DNA from: Streptomyces sp. NBC_01267 | GTDB lineage: Bacteria > Actinomycetota > Actinomycetes > Streptomycetales > Streptomycetaceae | Assembly (NCBI RefSeq): GCF_036241575.1 | Contig: NZ_CP108455.1 | Coordinates: forward strand, 2,308,501-2,372,500 | Direction: 5' to 3' | Length of the DNA stretch: 64,000 bases | In this document: piece by piece, positions 8,956 to 17,247 of the stretch | Numbering within the stretch: the stretch's first letter is position 1 | How the letters are laid out: each line of letters begins with the position of its first letter | Position numbers and translations under genes: made by a program | Notes under the pieces: model-generated | Seen by the model: only the letters and a program-made list of their open reading frames with translations | What the model was told of the DNA's origin: nothing | The model's database searches: none

Positions 8956-10321
8956 GGCCGTGCCCTTGCTCGTCCCGCGCCCTGGTGAGCTTCTCGACGG
9001 CCTGGTCGACTTCACGCTCCGTCGCCGAGTCATCGCCGAGGAGGCCATTCATGTACTTCTCGTAGGCGCCGAGATCCATGAGCCCATGGCCGCTCAGATT
9101 GAAGAGGATCGTTTCCACCGAACCGCTCTCGCGGGCACGGACGGCCCGATCGATGGCGTGCTTGATGGCGTGGGCGGACTCCGGTGCCGGGATGATCTGT
9201 TCGGCGCGGGCGAACGTCACACCCGCCTCGAAGATCTCGTTCTGCGAGTAGGCGACGGCCTCGACCAGTTTCTCGTGGTACATCCAGCTGATCACGGGAG
9301 CGGCGCCGTGGTATCGCAGCCCTCCGGCGTGGATGGGCGACGGCATGAAGTCGTTCCCCAGCGTGTACATCTTCGACATCGGGGTGTTGCCGAGGGCGTC
9401 GTGGTGATCCCAGGTGTACACGCCCCGCGTCAGCTTCGGGCAGGACATCGGCTCGACCGCGACCAGCCGCGTCTTCCGGCCCGCCTCGACCGATGCGCGG
9501 TAGAAGGGGAACGCGAGGCCGGCGAAGTTGCTTCCGGCACCGATCGCCCCGATCACGGTGTCCGGAAATTCGCCCCTCTCCGCCATCTGGACGAGCGCTT
9601 CCTCACCGATGACCGTCTGGTGCAGCAGTACGTGGTTGTCACCGCTTCCGGCGGAGTAGCGGACGCCGTCCCCCTCGTTGGCGTACTCGTGCGCCTCGGA
9701 ACTGGCCACCGACAGGCTCCCCGGGCAGTCCGGGTCCTTCAGGAGGATGGTCCGCCCGGCCTCGGTATGGATGCTGGGGCTTGGGATGACCTTCGCGCCG
9801 TTGAGTTCCATCATCAATCGGCGGTAGGGCTTCTGCTCGTAACTGCACTTCACCATGTAGACGGTGCAGTCCATGTCGTAGGACTTGCAGGCCATCGCCA
9901 GCGCCGTGCCCCACTGCCCGGCGCCGGTCCCGGTCACCAGCTCGCGGACCCCGGCCTTCTTGTAGTAATAGGCCTGTGCGACAGCCGAGTTCAGCTTGTG
10001 ACTACCGGAAGGGCTGACCCCCTCGTACTTGTAGTAGATCTTGGCGGGGGTACCGAGCGCCTTCTCCAGTTTCCGGGCGCGTACCAGAGGCGTCGGCCGC
10101 CAACGCTCGTACTCCGCCCGCACTTCATCCGGAATCGCTATGAACGGCTCTTTGCTCACGCTCTGCCGGTAGATGGAGAGCGGGAGCTGCGGCTGAACTC
10201 CGTGCCGCCCCACCCTCTGGGCCGGCCTCCGCTCCTGCGGGACGTATCCCGCAAGATCGGCGATCACGTTGTACCAGTGCGTCGGAACTCCGCTCCGCGC
10301 TGTGTCTTCACTCACTGCCAC
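8945..10321 (-). CDS. TrpB2-like PLP enzyme lacking the catalytic glutamate
   Basis: The 458-residue protein aligns along its length with the long TrpB2 form of tryptophan synthase beta subunit. PLP-lysine is K109 in GSHKLNSA, the phosphate-binding loop reads GAGSN at 261-265, and SGHG lies near the C-terminus. TrpB2 proteins normally read VTETGAGQWG; here the segment is VTGTGAGQWG, so the glutamate that governs the beta-replacement chemistry is Gly131. No trpA is nearby. The gene sits inside the pyrrole cassette between the PCP and the dehydrogenase. I infer an altered PLP reaction supplying an unusual amino acid, perhaps from Ser or Thr, not tryptophan synthesis. The substrate is unknown. 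The family call is firm. Confidence 0.9.
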   Translation of the reverse strand: MAVSEDTARSGVPTHWYNVIADLAGYVPQERRPAQRVGRHGVQPQLPLSIYRQSVSKEPFIAIPDEVRAEYERWRPTPLVRARKLEKALGTPAKIYYKYEGVSPSGSHKLNSAVAQAYYYKKAGVRELVTGTGAGQWGTALAMACKSYDMDCTVYMVKCSYEQKPYRRLMMELNGAKVIPSPSIHTEAGRTILLKDPDCPGSLSVASSEAHEYANEGDGVRYSAGSGDNHVLLHQTVIGEEALVQMAERGEFPDTVIGAIGAGSNFAGLAFPFYRASVEAGRKTRLVAVEPMSCPKLTRGVYTWDHHDALGNTPMSKMYTLGNDFMPSPIHAGGLRYHGAAPVISWMYHEKLVEAVAYSQNEIFEAGVTFARAEQIIPAPESAHAIKHAIDRAVRARESGSVETILFNLSGHGLMDLGAYEKYMNGLLGDDSATEREVDQAVEKLTRARDEQGHGRES

Positions 10322-10367
10322 TCCTCCTTGCCGGGCCGGCTCGCCATCGGAATCACTGTCGGTCGGG

Positions 10368-10625
10368 TCAGGCCGCCTGTGTGGTCACCAGCTGGACCAG
10401 ACTTCCCACGTCGACGAGGTCGACCTTCATGAGCGCTTCGTCGTTGATCTCACAGGAGAGATCGCTTTCGAGCCGGGTGATGAGTTCAAGGAGACTCAGC
10501 GAATCCAGGCCGATCGTGGCGGAGTACAAAGGGAGTTCATCCGCTATGTCCTCCGGAGACAGCTCAAGGTCGAGAATCTCGATGAGCCGGCGCCTGACCT
10601 GCATCGAAATTACGGAATCCGCCAC
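10368..10625 (-). CDS. Peptidyl carrier protein (PltL/RedO type)
   Basis: A stand-alone 85-residue acyl/peptidyl carrier with the phosphopantetheine site IGLDSLSLLEL, Ser in DSL. Its place beside a prolyl ligase and dehydrogenase identifies it as the likely carrier on which proline is oxidised to pyrrole-2-carboxylate. The GTG at 10623-10625 with GAGAGGG just upstream is preferred; an ATG at about 10601 is possible, while the open frame running further upstream is too long for a carrier. It is the first clear cassette gene, about 46 bases before the TrpB-like start. Confidence 0.88.
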   Translation of the reverse strand: MADSVISMQVRRRLIEILDLELSPEDIADELPLYSATIGLDSLSLLELITRLESDLSCEINDEALMKVDLVDVGSLVQLVTTQAA

Positions 10626-10677
10626 GGGGGCCCTCTCAGAGATAATGAGCACTGGAATCGAATCCGGTGCGAAACGA

Positions 10678-10914
10678 TCAAATTCGACGGGCGACGGGAC
10701 AGCACTCGGCTCCGCCCGTATCGAACGACTGCACCGGTGTTTCACCGGCCGCGACCGAATCAGTGACCACGAGGTACAGGGAATCGACATCGGACCCTTC
10801 CCGTCCGTCATCGCTCTTCGCCATCACACATGTGCCGCAGTCGACAGCCCTCGCGAACTTCCGCAAGAAACCGCCAGCTTCTTCCGATGTTGCACCCGGA
10901 CCGTTCGCTCGCAC
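10678..10914 (-). CDS. Possible small hypothetical protein, four Cys
   Basis: An open frame of 78 codons in an otherwise gene-free 426-base stretch between the exporter and the PCP gene. It contains CGTC and a terminal ECC, and no family I recognise. Codon bias is weaker than in neighbouring genes, and the GTG start lacks a good Shine-Dalgarno. It may be a genuine small protein of the operon or merely leader sequence for the PCP gene. I lean only slightly toward coding because it is co-oriented and fits the gap. Confidence 0.3.
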   Translation of the reverse strand: MRANGPGATSEEAGGFLRKFARAVDCGTCVMAKSDDGREGSDVDSLYLVVTDSVAAGETPVQSFDTGGAECCPVARRI

Positions 10915-11051
10915 CAGCGCACGAAGGGTTCCGGATCATGCAACTGCGCGAACCGGATCTGCCGAATTCTGGCGGGCACGGTTCACTCTCAGCGACACCC
11001 CGAGGCCACTTCGGTGAGAATTCGTGTTTTCTTGGGCATTCGCCACCGATC

Positions 11052-12278
11052 TCAGGAACTCGCCACTGATGAGCCCTCCTGGAGGATTGATTCACTCTTG
11101 ACCCGGACAAAAAGGAAGGCCGCCCCGGCAAGGAGAAGTGCGGGGGCTGCGGCCAGGGCGAAGCTGGTGTGGAGCGGCAGGTTGGAGATGGCGAAGCCGA
11201 TGGTCGCGGCTCCGGTGGTGTTGCCGGCGTTCACGGCCGTGTTCACCCAGGTCCCAGCCCGCACGCGGGCCTGTGGTGCCGCGGACTGGTTCGCCACGAG
11301 GTACGCGGCCGACAGTCCGGGGGATATGCAGACACCGGTGCAGAGCGCTATCAGCGCCAGCACCGTGAGGTTCGGCGACAGTCCGGCCACCCCGATGCCG
11401 ATGGCCGGGCCGGCCACCAGGATCGGCAGTTGCTTGCGGGAGGAGATCTTCCAGTTCACCGTGCCGTAAGCCAGACCGCCGAGCGCGCTGCCCGCTGACA
11501 GGGCCGCGCTGCACCAGGCCACCGCCGCCCCCTGGTGGTGGAACCTGGCGAACGCCACCATCAGCAGGCTGACGGTACCCAGACAGAACCCGATACCCAG
11601 GGCGGCCATGACCGGCTGGACGATCGCGCGTCCGAGCCGCCCCGCCTCACCGCGTTCCTCGGAGCGGTGCGCCGCGGGCCGCACTGCGGGCGAAATGACC
11701 AGTGCGGTCGTCCCGCAGGCCACCAGCGACGCCGAGAGGAGCAGCCCGGCCGACGGCGCGGCGAGCGTCGCGATCAGCCCGGCAAGGAGCGGGCCGGCCA
11801 GGAACAGGACCTCTTCGGCCACCGTGTCGAGGCTGAAGGCGCGGCGCAGCAGGTCCGGGGAGTCGGGGATGAGTTCGTTCCACAGTGCCCGCATCGTGGG
11901 GCCCAGGGGCGGTGCACAGGAACCCGCGGCGCCGGCGACACCGATGATGAGCGCGACAGGCGCACCGTGCCACCATGCGGTGGCACCGAGCGCGGCGAGC
12001 AGGAGGGCAAAGACGAGCGCCATCGGCAACAGCGCACGCCGCAGGCCGTGACGGTCGATCAACTTGGCTCGCAGCGGGGCGAGCAGGGTGGCTCCGGCGG
12101 CGAAGAGTGCCTCGGCGCCGCCCGCGACCGCGTACGACCGGCCGCTGCCGGTCAGCGCGAGCATGAGGGAGAGCGGAGTGATGCCGTAGCAGAGTCTGCC
12201 CAGTAGCGCCGCGCCGAACGTGCGGGTCGCGTGGGGGGTACGGAGGACGTCAACGTACGAAGGTGTACGCAATTGCAT
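11052..12278 (-). CDS. MFS transporter, probable exporter of the cluster product
   Basis: A 408-residue membrane protein with about 12 hydrophobic segments, short loops, and an RLIDRHGLRR-type basic loop (AKLIDRHGLRRAL near residue 75) typical of the major facilitator superfamily. It lies upstream of the pyrrole cassette in the same direction and is followed by a roughly 430-base gap to the PCP gene, so it may be first in the operon or a separate unit. Export of the product or self-resistance is the natural inference; substrate cannot be read from the sequence. Confidence 0.85.
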   Translation of the reverse strand: MQLRTPSYVDVLRTPHATRTFGAALLGRLCYGITPLSLMLALTGSGRSYAVAGGAEALFAAGATLLAPLRAKLIDRHGLRRALLPMALVFALLLAALGATAWWHGAPVALIIGVAGAAGSCAPPLGPTMRALWNELIPDSPDLLRRAFSLDTVAEEVLFLAGPLLAGLIATLAAPSAGLLLSASLVACGTTALVISPAVRPAAHRSEERGEAGRLGRAIVQPVMAALGIGFCLGTVSLLMVAFARFHHQGAAVAWCSAALSAGSALGGLAYGTVNWKISSRKQLPILVAGPAIGIGVAGLSPNLTVLALIALCTGVCISPGLSAAYLVANQSAAPQARVRAGTWVNTAVNAGNTTGAATIGFAISNLPLHTSFALAAAPALLLAGAAFLFVRVKSESILQEGSSVASS

Positions 12279-12376
12279 CGAAATGGTCCTTGTCCAGAGG
12301 CAGTGCGACGCCTGTGGCCAACGCTGCGAGACCTACAGGGGGCACCTGATGCCGTGTGCTTGAAGTGGTATACCGG

Positions 12377-13462
12377 TCAGGCCACTTGGGCCCTGTCGGG
12401 CGGGAGTCCTCCCGCCGGCCGGCAATGCCCGTGGTGGGCGCCCCAACCGTGGTCGACAGCGGGATCCGGATACATTTCCCTGCCGCGACGAGCCCCTTCC
12501 TCCCGCGCGATGAGATATCCCAGGTGCGTGCGGTTCCGTGCGCCGAGTCGCCGCATGATCTTGGAAATATGGCTGCGGCACGTACGCTCACTGATCGCCA
12601 GCCGCCGTGCGATCGCCCCGTCCTTCTCCTCGGTCATCATCAATTTCATGATTGAATTCTGGATTTCAGACACGACCGAACCCTCGACGCGCGTCCGATA
12701 GGACGAGGTCATCGGCTGGGAGAAATTCCAGATCCCCTCGAATACGTCGACCAGGAACGCAACGACCGCAGCGTGCTTGATCATGATCACCCCGGCGTCT
12801 TCGGAATCGCCGGAAATGAAGGCGGTATGCCGGTCGAAGATCATCAGGCGTCGAGAGAGACAGTCCAAGGTCCTGACCTCGGCGCCGATCGCGGTCAGCG
12901 ATTCCACATGATTCTGAGTGTTCCCGCAGAATCGTGCGCTGTGCTGGTAGATCGTGCGCATGCTGACACCACGTTTGAGCATGGCACTGTCGCGAGGGTA
13001 GGCCTTTTCAAGGATCGCCCGGGGCCGCGAACCTCCGGGCTGGACCACCAGAACCTCGAATTTGCATTCGCCGGCCGCTTCCGCGATCCGCGTATCCACG
13101 GCATCAGGATCGACGATGGCGACGATCTGCCCGCCCTGCCCGTCGACAGACAGGGCTTCGTTGAATACTCGCAGACTCCGCAGGCTGGACTGGGTCCTGG
13201 ATACGTCGCGCACCACACGATCAAGGGATTCCAGCAGCCGACCGAAGATCTTTTCCTCTGCGACGTCCGCACTCACTGCGGTAATGAATTCCGGATTGGT
13301 CTCGGCGCAGGCGAAAAGACCGACATCGCGCAGCTGGTCGAGCGTGGCGACGGCAGCTTTCCGATCCGAGCCGAGCAGCGCGAGAACGTTCGGATGCGGT
13401 AGATCGCCGTCGGTGATGAGATGGCGGTAGGCGCGAATTGTTTCCGAATCTGACGTGTTAAT
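12377..13462 (-). CDS. LuxR-type transcriptional regulator with apparent ATT start
   Basis: The C-terminal LuxR helix-turn-helix is clear (AIARRLAISERTCRSHISKIMRRLGARN). The first conventional start, GTG at 13274-13276, would drop the N-terminal winged-helix segment. In-frame coding continues upstream with no stop to a TGA at 13469-13471, and that extra part matches the paralogue at 16087-17247: TLDQLRDVGLFACAETNP here, TLDSLEAISLLVPSTENP there. No ATG, GTG or TTG exists in the extension. An ATT at 13460-13462 lies nine bases after a GAGGGG Shine-Dalgarno at 13472-13477, so I take ATT as the start, giving 361 residues. A sequencing error or a small frameshift is the alternative. It probably controls the cluster. 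Confidence 0.75.
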   Translation of the reverse strand: MNTSDSETIRAYRHLITDGDLPHPNVLALLGSDRKAAVATLDQLRDVGLFACAETNPEFITAVSADVAEEKIFGRLLESLDRVVRDVSRTQSSLRSLRVFNEALSVDGQGGQIVAIVDPDAVDTRIAEAAGECKFEVLVVQPGGSRPRAILEKAYPRDSAMLKRGVSMRTIYQHSARFCGNTQNHVESLTAIGAEVRTLDCLSRRLMIFDRHTAFISGDSEDAGVIMIKHAAVVAFLVDVFEGIWNFSQPMTSSYRTRVEGSVVSEIQNSIMKLMMTEEKDGAIARRLAISERTCRSHISKIMRRLGARNRTHLGYLIAREEGARRGREMYPDPAVDHGWGAHHGHCRPAGGLPPDRAQVA

Positions 13463-13566
13463 GCTTGATCACCCCTCAGGTGCAGGCATTTCCGTAATTC
13501 TGCATTTCGCATCACAGGACGGTGCCGGTCGGCGATGTCTCCGCAGAAGGAGATTTTTGCGAGTGC

Positions 13567-14502
13567 TCAGGTCCTTACGGCGTTCAATTCGTCGAAGACC
13601 GACCGTAGAATCACCGAGACGTGGCGGGCGCTCCGCAGACCAGAACGCGGCAGCGGCTCGCCGGTGGCCAGCGCCCACGCCATCTCCTGGTAGACGGCAC
13701 GGCGCAACTGGGTGGTGGACGGGGTCGGGTGGTCCTCGATCAGACCGACGGCCCCGGTCATGACGGCGCCGTCGGCCACCAGGACGCGCCGGTCCGTACC
13801 CAGGACCTCCAAACGCTCGGACCTGACGGTGGTCTCGGCGGTGACCACGAAGCTGAGTACAGCACCCTCCCTGAACTCGACCAGGCCCGCGACCCGTGAG
13901 TCGATACCAGGTACGGACTCACGGATACCGCCCAGTCGCAGTTCCATCGGCTCACCGAGCAACTGGCATGCCAGGTCGAGGTAGTCCACGGCCAGATGCG
14001 CGGTGACACCGCCGAGCGACACAGCCGGGTCACGGCGCCAGCCCGCTCGCCGGTACTGCGCGCTGGGCCGGTACCTGGACACCTGGAGCACCCCGACAGC
14101 CCCCTTTCCCCAATCCCAGGCGAGCACGGACTCGGGGAGCCTGAGCCGTTCCTGGAGCATCACGCCGATCGGGCGGCCCAGTCGGCGGCCGAGCTCCACG
14201 ATCCGGTCGATCTCGGCAGGCGAGGAGGCCGGGGGCTTCTCCAGGAGCACCGCCTTCCCCGCGCGCACGGCCTCCTCCGCGAGGGCGGCCCGGTTCCCCG
14301 GAGGCACGCACAGGGCGACGAGATCCACCGACGGGTCGCCGAGCAGGCCGGCCCAGTCCGCCGAGCGGGGCAAACCGTCGGTGTCCATGGACGCGTCCCG
14401 TTCCAGGACGGTCGCGACGCGCGCGAACGGGACACCGTCCAGGGCCGCGGCATGCTGCCGTCCCGCCACGCCGAAACCGACGATGGCCACACCGAATGTC
14501 AT
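13567..14502 (-). CDS. Gfo/Idh/MocA family NAD(P)-dependent oxidoreductase
   Basis: The 311-residue protein has an N-terminal Rossmann dinucleotide motif, VGFGVAGRQH, and the family's EKPPA motif near residue 93, whose Lys takes part in catalysis. A central GGVTAHLAVDYLD segment resembles the catalytic His/Asp region. Members oxidise or reduce sugars, inositols, imines or biliverdin-type substrates. It is between the two regulators and co-oriented with the cluster, so a tailoring or precursor role is plausible but unproven. The ATG at 14500-14502 is taken; the longer in-frame extension upstream belongs to the cysN remnant. Confidence 0.85.
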   Translation of the reverse strand: MTFGVAIVGFGVAGRQHAAALDGVPFARVATVLERDASMDTDGLPRSADWAGLLGDPSVDLVALCVPPGNRAALAEEAVRAGKAVLLEKPPASSPAEIDRIVELGRRLGRPIGVMLQERLRLPESVLAWDWGKGAVGVLQVSRYRPSAQYRRAGWRRDPAVSLGGVTAHLAVDYLDLACQLLGEPMELRLGGIRESVPGIDSRVAGLVEFREGAVLSFVVTAETTVRSERLEVLGTDRRVLVADGAVMTGAVGLIEDHPTPSTTQLRRAVYQEMAWALATGEPLPRSGLRSARHVSVILRSVFDELNAVRT

Positions 14503-14545
14503 GCGTACCTACTTCACTTGTTTGCTTCACGGTGATACCCGCAGG

Positions 14546-14840
14546 CATGCCCGCGGCGACGGTGTCGCCCGAATACCCATCCATCAGCAGAAAGGCGCCG
14601 GTCGCCCGCATCTCGTCGTACGGGTCGACAGGCAGCGCGTCCACCGTCACCCGCGCGATGTCGCTGCCGACGAGCCGGGCGGGAGAAGGGTCCCACCGCG
14701 CCGTCGCCGGGTCGGAGCGTTCCCCACCTTCACGGACGGTTTCGGGACAGGCCCAGGGACGTCGAGAGGCACCAACAACCGCCGCACGGCGACGAAGTGA
14801 CGGTTCGCTACATCGATGGTGATGGCCTGATCGCGTCCGT
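14546..14840 (-). pseudogene. Decayed sulfate adenylyltransferase large subunit (cysN) remnant
   Basis: Two short pieces in different frames resemble opposite ends of CysN. The first, about 14749-14840, reads DQAITIDVANRHFVAVRR, close to the GTPase switch region EQGITIDVAYRYFxTxxR. The second, about 14546-14680, reads DIARVTVDALPVDPY then RATGAFLLMDGYSGDTVAAG, close to the CysN C-terminus (NRATGAFILID...TVAAG). Roughly 1 kb of the middle is missing and no continuous frame joins them, so this is a deletion remnant. It runs without a stop toward the oxidoreductase start. The remaining 14503-15259 sequence holds no gene I can support. Confidence 0.7.
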
Positions 14841-15259
14841 CCCGCGGGCCGTTCGTGAACAGTGACGTTTCCGGGGTGGCGTCGCACTCTTGCGCCACCG
14901 TGCCCAGCGCGGCGAGCCGGTCGCCGGAATTCGTCCGGCAGCGGCGCCCCTCACACCTGCGGCCCTCCATGCCGGCCTGACTTCATCCGGTCATCGTCGC
15001 GGGTGGCGCGACGTCCAGCCGTACGGCTCCTGACAACTTCCGCAACGATCAGAGCACAAGACACCGGTCTGCCACTTCCCGTAGGACATGGACGGCCCCA
15101 TCCTCAAGTGCCCCGGCGCGGCCGGTAGTTGATGCACGGCGGCGGGTGAACGGGTCTTGGGCAGTTCGGCGATCGCGGTGGCCGTCACGCCGGTCCCTTC
15201 CTCCGGAGGCGGCGTTCCGCCGCTCGGTGGGCGGCCGAGGCCGAGAGGGACGAGTGCGG

Positions 15260-15451
15260 TTACCACCAGCCGGTACTGTCGCCCTCGCCGCTCGTCGCGG
15301 ACACCGTGGCCACGGGAGCCTGTCCGCCGGCCATCGAGACCGTCCCGGTACCGGCGGCGATCACGGTGCCGGGAGCTGCGGTGGCGGTGATACCGACGAG
15401 CGCGGCCCCGGTGATACAGACGGAGAGCGCGAAATTCCCGAACTTGGACAT
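15260..15451 (-). CDS. Small secreted protein, unknown function
   Basis: A 63-residue protein with a signal peptide: basic start MSKFGNF, hydrophobic stretch LSVCITGAALVGITATAA, then a small-residue region and an acidic, Trp-ending tail DSTGWW. The ATG at 15449-15451 has a strong GGGGGA Shine-Dalgarno seven bases upstream, which separates it from random open frames in this stretch. After cleavage only about 35 residues would remain outside the cell. Similar short secreted peptides are common in streptomycetes; I recognise no function. Confidence 0.65.
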   Translation of the reverse strand: MSKFGNFALSVCITGAALVGITATAAPGTVIAAGTGTVSMAGGQAPVATVSATSGEGDSTGWW

Positions 15452-16086
15452 GACTGTTCCCCCGGCGAATTGATCGGATGTGAACTGGCGGGAAGTTGCT
15501 CCCGCCTCGTTGCTTCACCATCGTTTCTCCACCAGGGCCCCAGAACCAGGCTTTCGGGATGCGGCCATCAGCCATGACGGGTAGTGGCCAGAGCGGCCTC
15601 CATCTCACATCCTGAGATTGCGGGGAGGGTCCTGGATGGTGTTCGACCCGGAGGCATCCGACCTCACGGCTCACCGACTCGCCTGCCGCAGCCGGACCGG
15701 CCGAAAGCACTCGCCGCGGTCAGGTCGACGCGGACCGAAAGCACTCACCGCGGTCAGGTCGACGCGGGCCGAAGTACGGTCGCAGGTCCGGGAGCCGGCG
15801 GGGGTGAGAAGTCCGGCCGTCGTCACTGGCTCCGCTTCACCGCCCGTTGGCCCCGGACGCATGTGATCACCCGCGCGATCCAGCCACTCACAGCCCTGCG
15901 GAACCGTGGCTGACCAGCAACCCCGACCGTCCCGACAAGCCACAGCAACATCCCGGAGCCATGGAACCCCGGCGCCCACCCGACGCGACAGCCGGGCCGC
16001 CGCCGTGCCCAGGCCCACGAATTTCCGCACCTCGCAAGCACAGAGCCCCCGCCGGCGACCCGACGAGGGCTCATGAACGATCGGGG
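15452..16086. other. 635-base stretch without a supported gene
   Basis: The open frames here on both strands have poor codon character and no family match. The only distinct structure is the short tandem repeat at 15701-15775. The stretch may hold the promoter of the small secreted protein at its left end and the terminator of the LuxR gene at its right end; I see no clear hairpin for the latter. Confidence 0.5.
15701..15775. repeat. 34-bp tandem repeat, about 2.2 copies
   Basis: Units begin at 15701, 15735 and 15769 with CCGAAAGCACTC, CCGAAAGCACTC and a partial CCGAAG. The two full copies differ at very few positions. It lies in non-coding DNA at the edge of the cluster. Confidence 0.8.
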
Positions 16087-17247
16087 CTAACTCTCCGCAG
16101 TCCACGGTGTCGACGACGAAGGCGGGGCGGTCAGGGTGTCCTGGGTGTCCAGAAGGCCGAGGTCGGCAACCTTCAACGCGGCCTGGAAACGGGTCCCCAC
16201 GCCCAGCCGGTCGAGGAACGCGGAAATCGTACGGCTCAGCGTGCGTGCCGAGACGCCCAGTTGCCGTGCGATGCTCTCGTCCTTCATGCCCGCGGCAAGC
16301 ATGCGGATGATGAGTTGCTCCTGGACGGTGATCTCGATCTCCGAGTGCGGGTTCTGCGAGCGCGAGTTCTGCGAGCGCTGTTCCAACGGAGCGGCGTTGT
16401 GCCAGCAGAAGTCGAAGAGCGCCTGAAGTGAGCGGACCAGTTCGATGCCCCGGATGGCGAAAGCGCCCTGCGAACTGTCCTGCGGGTCGATGGGCAGGAG
16501 CGCAAGACTGACATCGAAGAGCAGCATGCGCAGCGGCAGATGGGCGGCCAGTCGGATTTCCATTCCGAGCTGAGAGGCCGATTCCAGATACTCCCCCATA
16601 TAAGGCACTTCAGCGATGTGCTGGGCATAGAGCGTGCGGACCTTAATTCCCCTGCTCATCACTTCCGAGTCGCGCAGCAGCATGTCATCCATGAGTTCCA
16701 CGGGAGGAATTCCGCCGGGATGCATGGTGCACTCACGGGATTTCACGAGGCTCACCGCATCATCCAGGAACGCATTGACTTGACTGACGCTGCGCAGCGT
16801 TTCGATCTCGACGACGTCGCGCCCGTCCGAGCGCAGATTCATAAAGTCACCCATGATGGCCCTGATGGAATCACGAGTGCGCGCCAGTTGCTCCTGATGC
16901 CGGGAGACCTGCCGTTCCTCAGCCGCGAAAAGCCGAGAAAGCGCCGCATCGGGATCAATCGCAACATATCCACCGGGATTCTCAGTCGACGGAACAAGCA
17001 GACTGATTGCCTCCAGACTGTCGAGCGTCGACTCCACTTCCGCCGCGGAAATCCCTGCGGCTTCCGCCAGATCCTCCGCCAGCCACGACGGATTCTCATG
17101 TACCAGCCGATAGAGGACCTGCGCCAGTGGGCGATCCGAAGACCCTCCCGTGCCCGCCCTACTGCGAAACGACACTTCCACCCCAGCCTTCAGCCCTGCA
17201 GTCGAACTCGCTTGCTGCGCGCAGGGAGCCAGATCACGTCTCTTCAC
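16087..17247 (-). CDS. LuxR-type transcriptional regulator with N-terminal winged helix
   Basis: The 386-residue protein has an N-terminal winged-helix-like segment (LAEDLAEAAGISAAEVESTL near residues 57-76), a central sensing region of the phospholipase-D/TrmB-like type, and a C-terminal LuxR helix-turn-helix, MKDESIARQLGVSARTLSRT near 325. It is a paralogue of the regulator at 12377-13462. Such regulators often sit at cluster borders in streptomycetes. Transcription is leftward, toward the cluster. The ligand or signal is unknown. Local GC content is a little lower than the rest of the window. Confidence 0.85.
   Translation of the reverse strand: MKRRDLAPCAQQASSTAGLKAGVEVSFRSRAGTGGSSDRPLAQVLYRLVHENPSWLAEDLAEAAGISAAEVESTLDSLEAISLLVPSTENPGGYVAIDPDAALSRLFAAEERQVSRHQEQLARTRDSIRAIMGDFMNLRSDGRDVVEIETLRSVSQVNAFLDDAVSLVKSRECTMHPGGIPPVELMDDMLLRDSEVMSRGIKVRTLYAQHIAEVPYMGEYLESASQLGMEIRLAAHLPLRMLLFDVSLALLPIDPQDSSQGAFAIRGIELVRSLQALFDFCWHNAAPLEQRSQNSRSQNPHSEIEITVQEQLIIRMLAAGMKDESIARQLGVSARTLSRTISAFLDRLGVGTRFQAALKVADLGLLDTQDTLTAPPSSSTPWTAES

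Noticed and set aside
8956..9048. Longer N-terminus for the prolyl-PCP dehydrogenase
   Set aside because: It lies within the TrpB-like gene in another frame, is Ser/Arg-rich, and the family starts near the GTG at 8955.
13273..13515. 80-codon leftward frame overlapping the regulator's 5' part
   Set aside because: Its translation is Arg/Ser-rich without motifs, whereas the other frame in the same bases matches the regulator family.
14030..14887. One continuous 285-codon leftward gene
   Set aside because: Only a short part resembles CysN; the rest is antisense or shifted against the oxidoreductase gene. It is better read as a remnant plus shadow.
15671..16105. 144-codon leftward frame near the second regulator
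   Set aside because: No ribosome site, no family resemblance, and it includes the tandem repeat; treated as non-coding.
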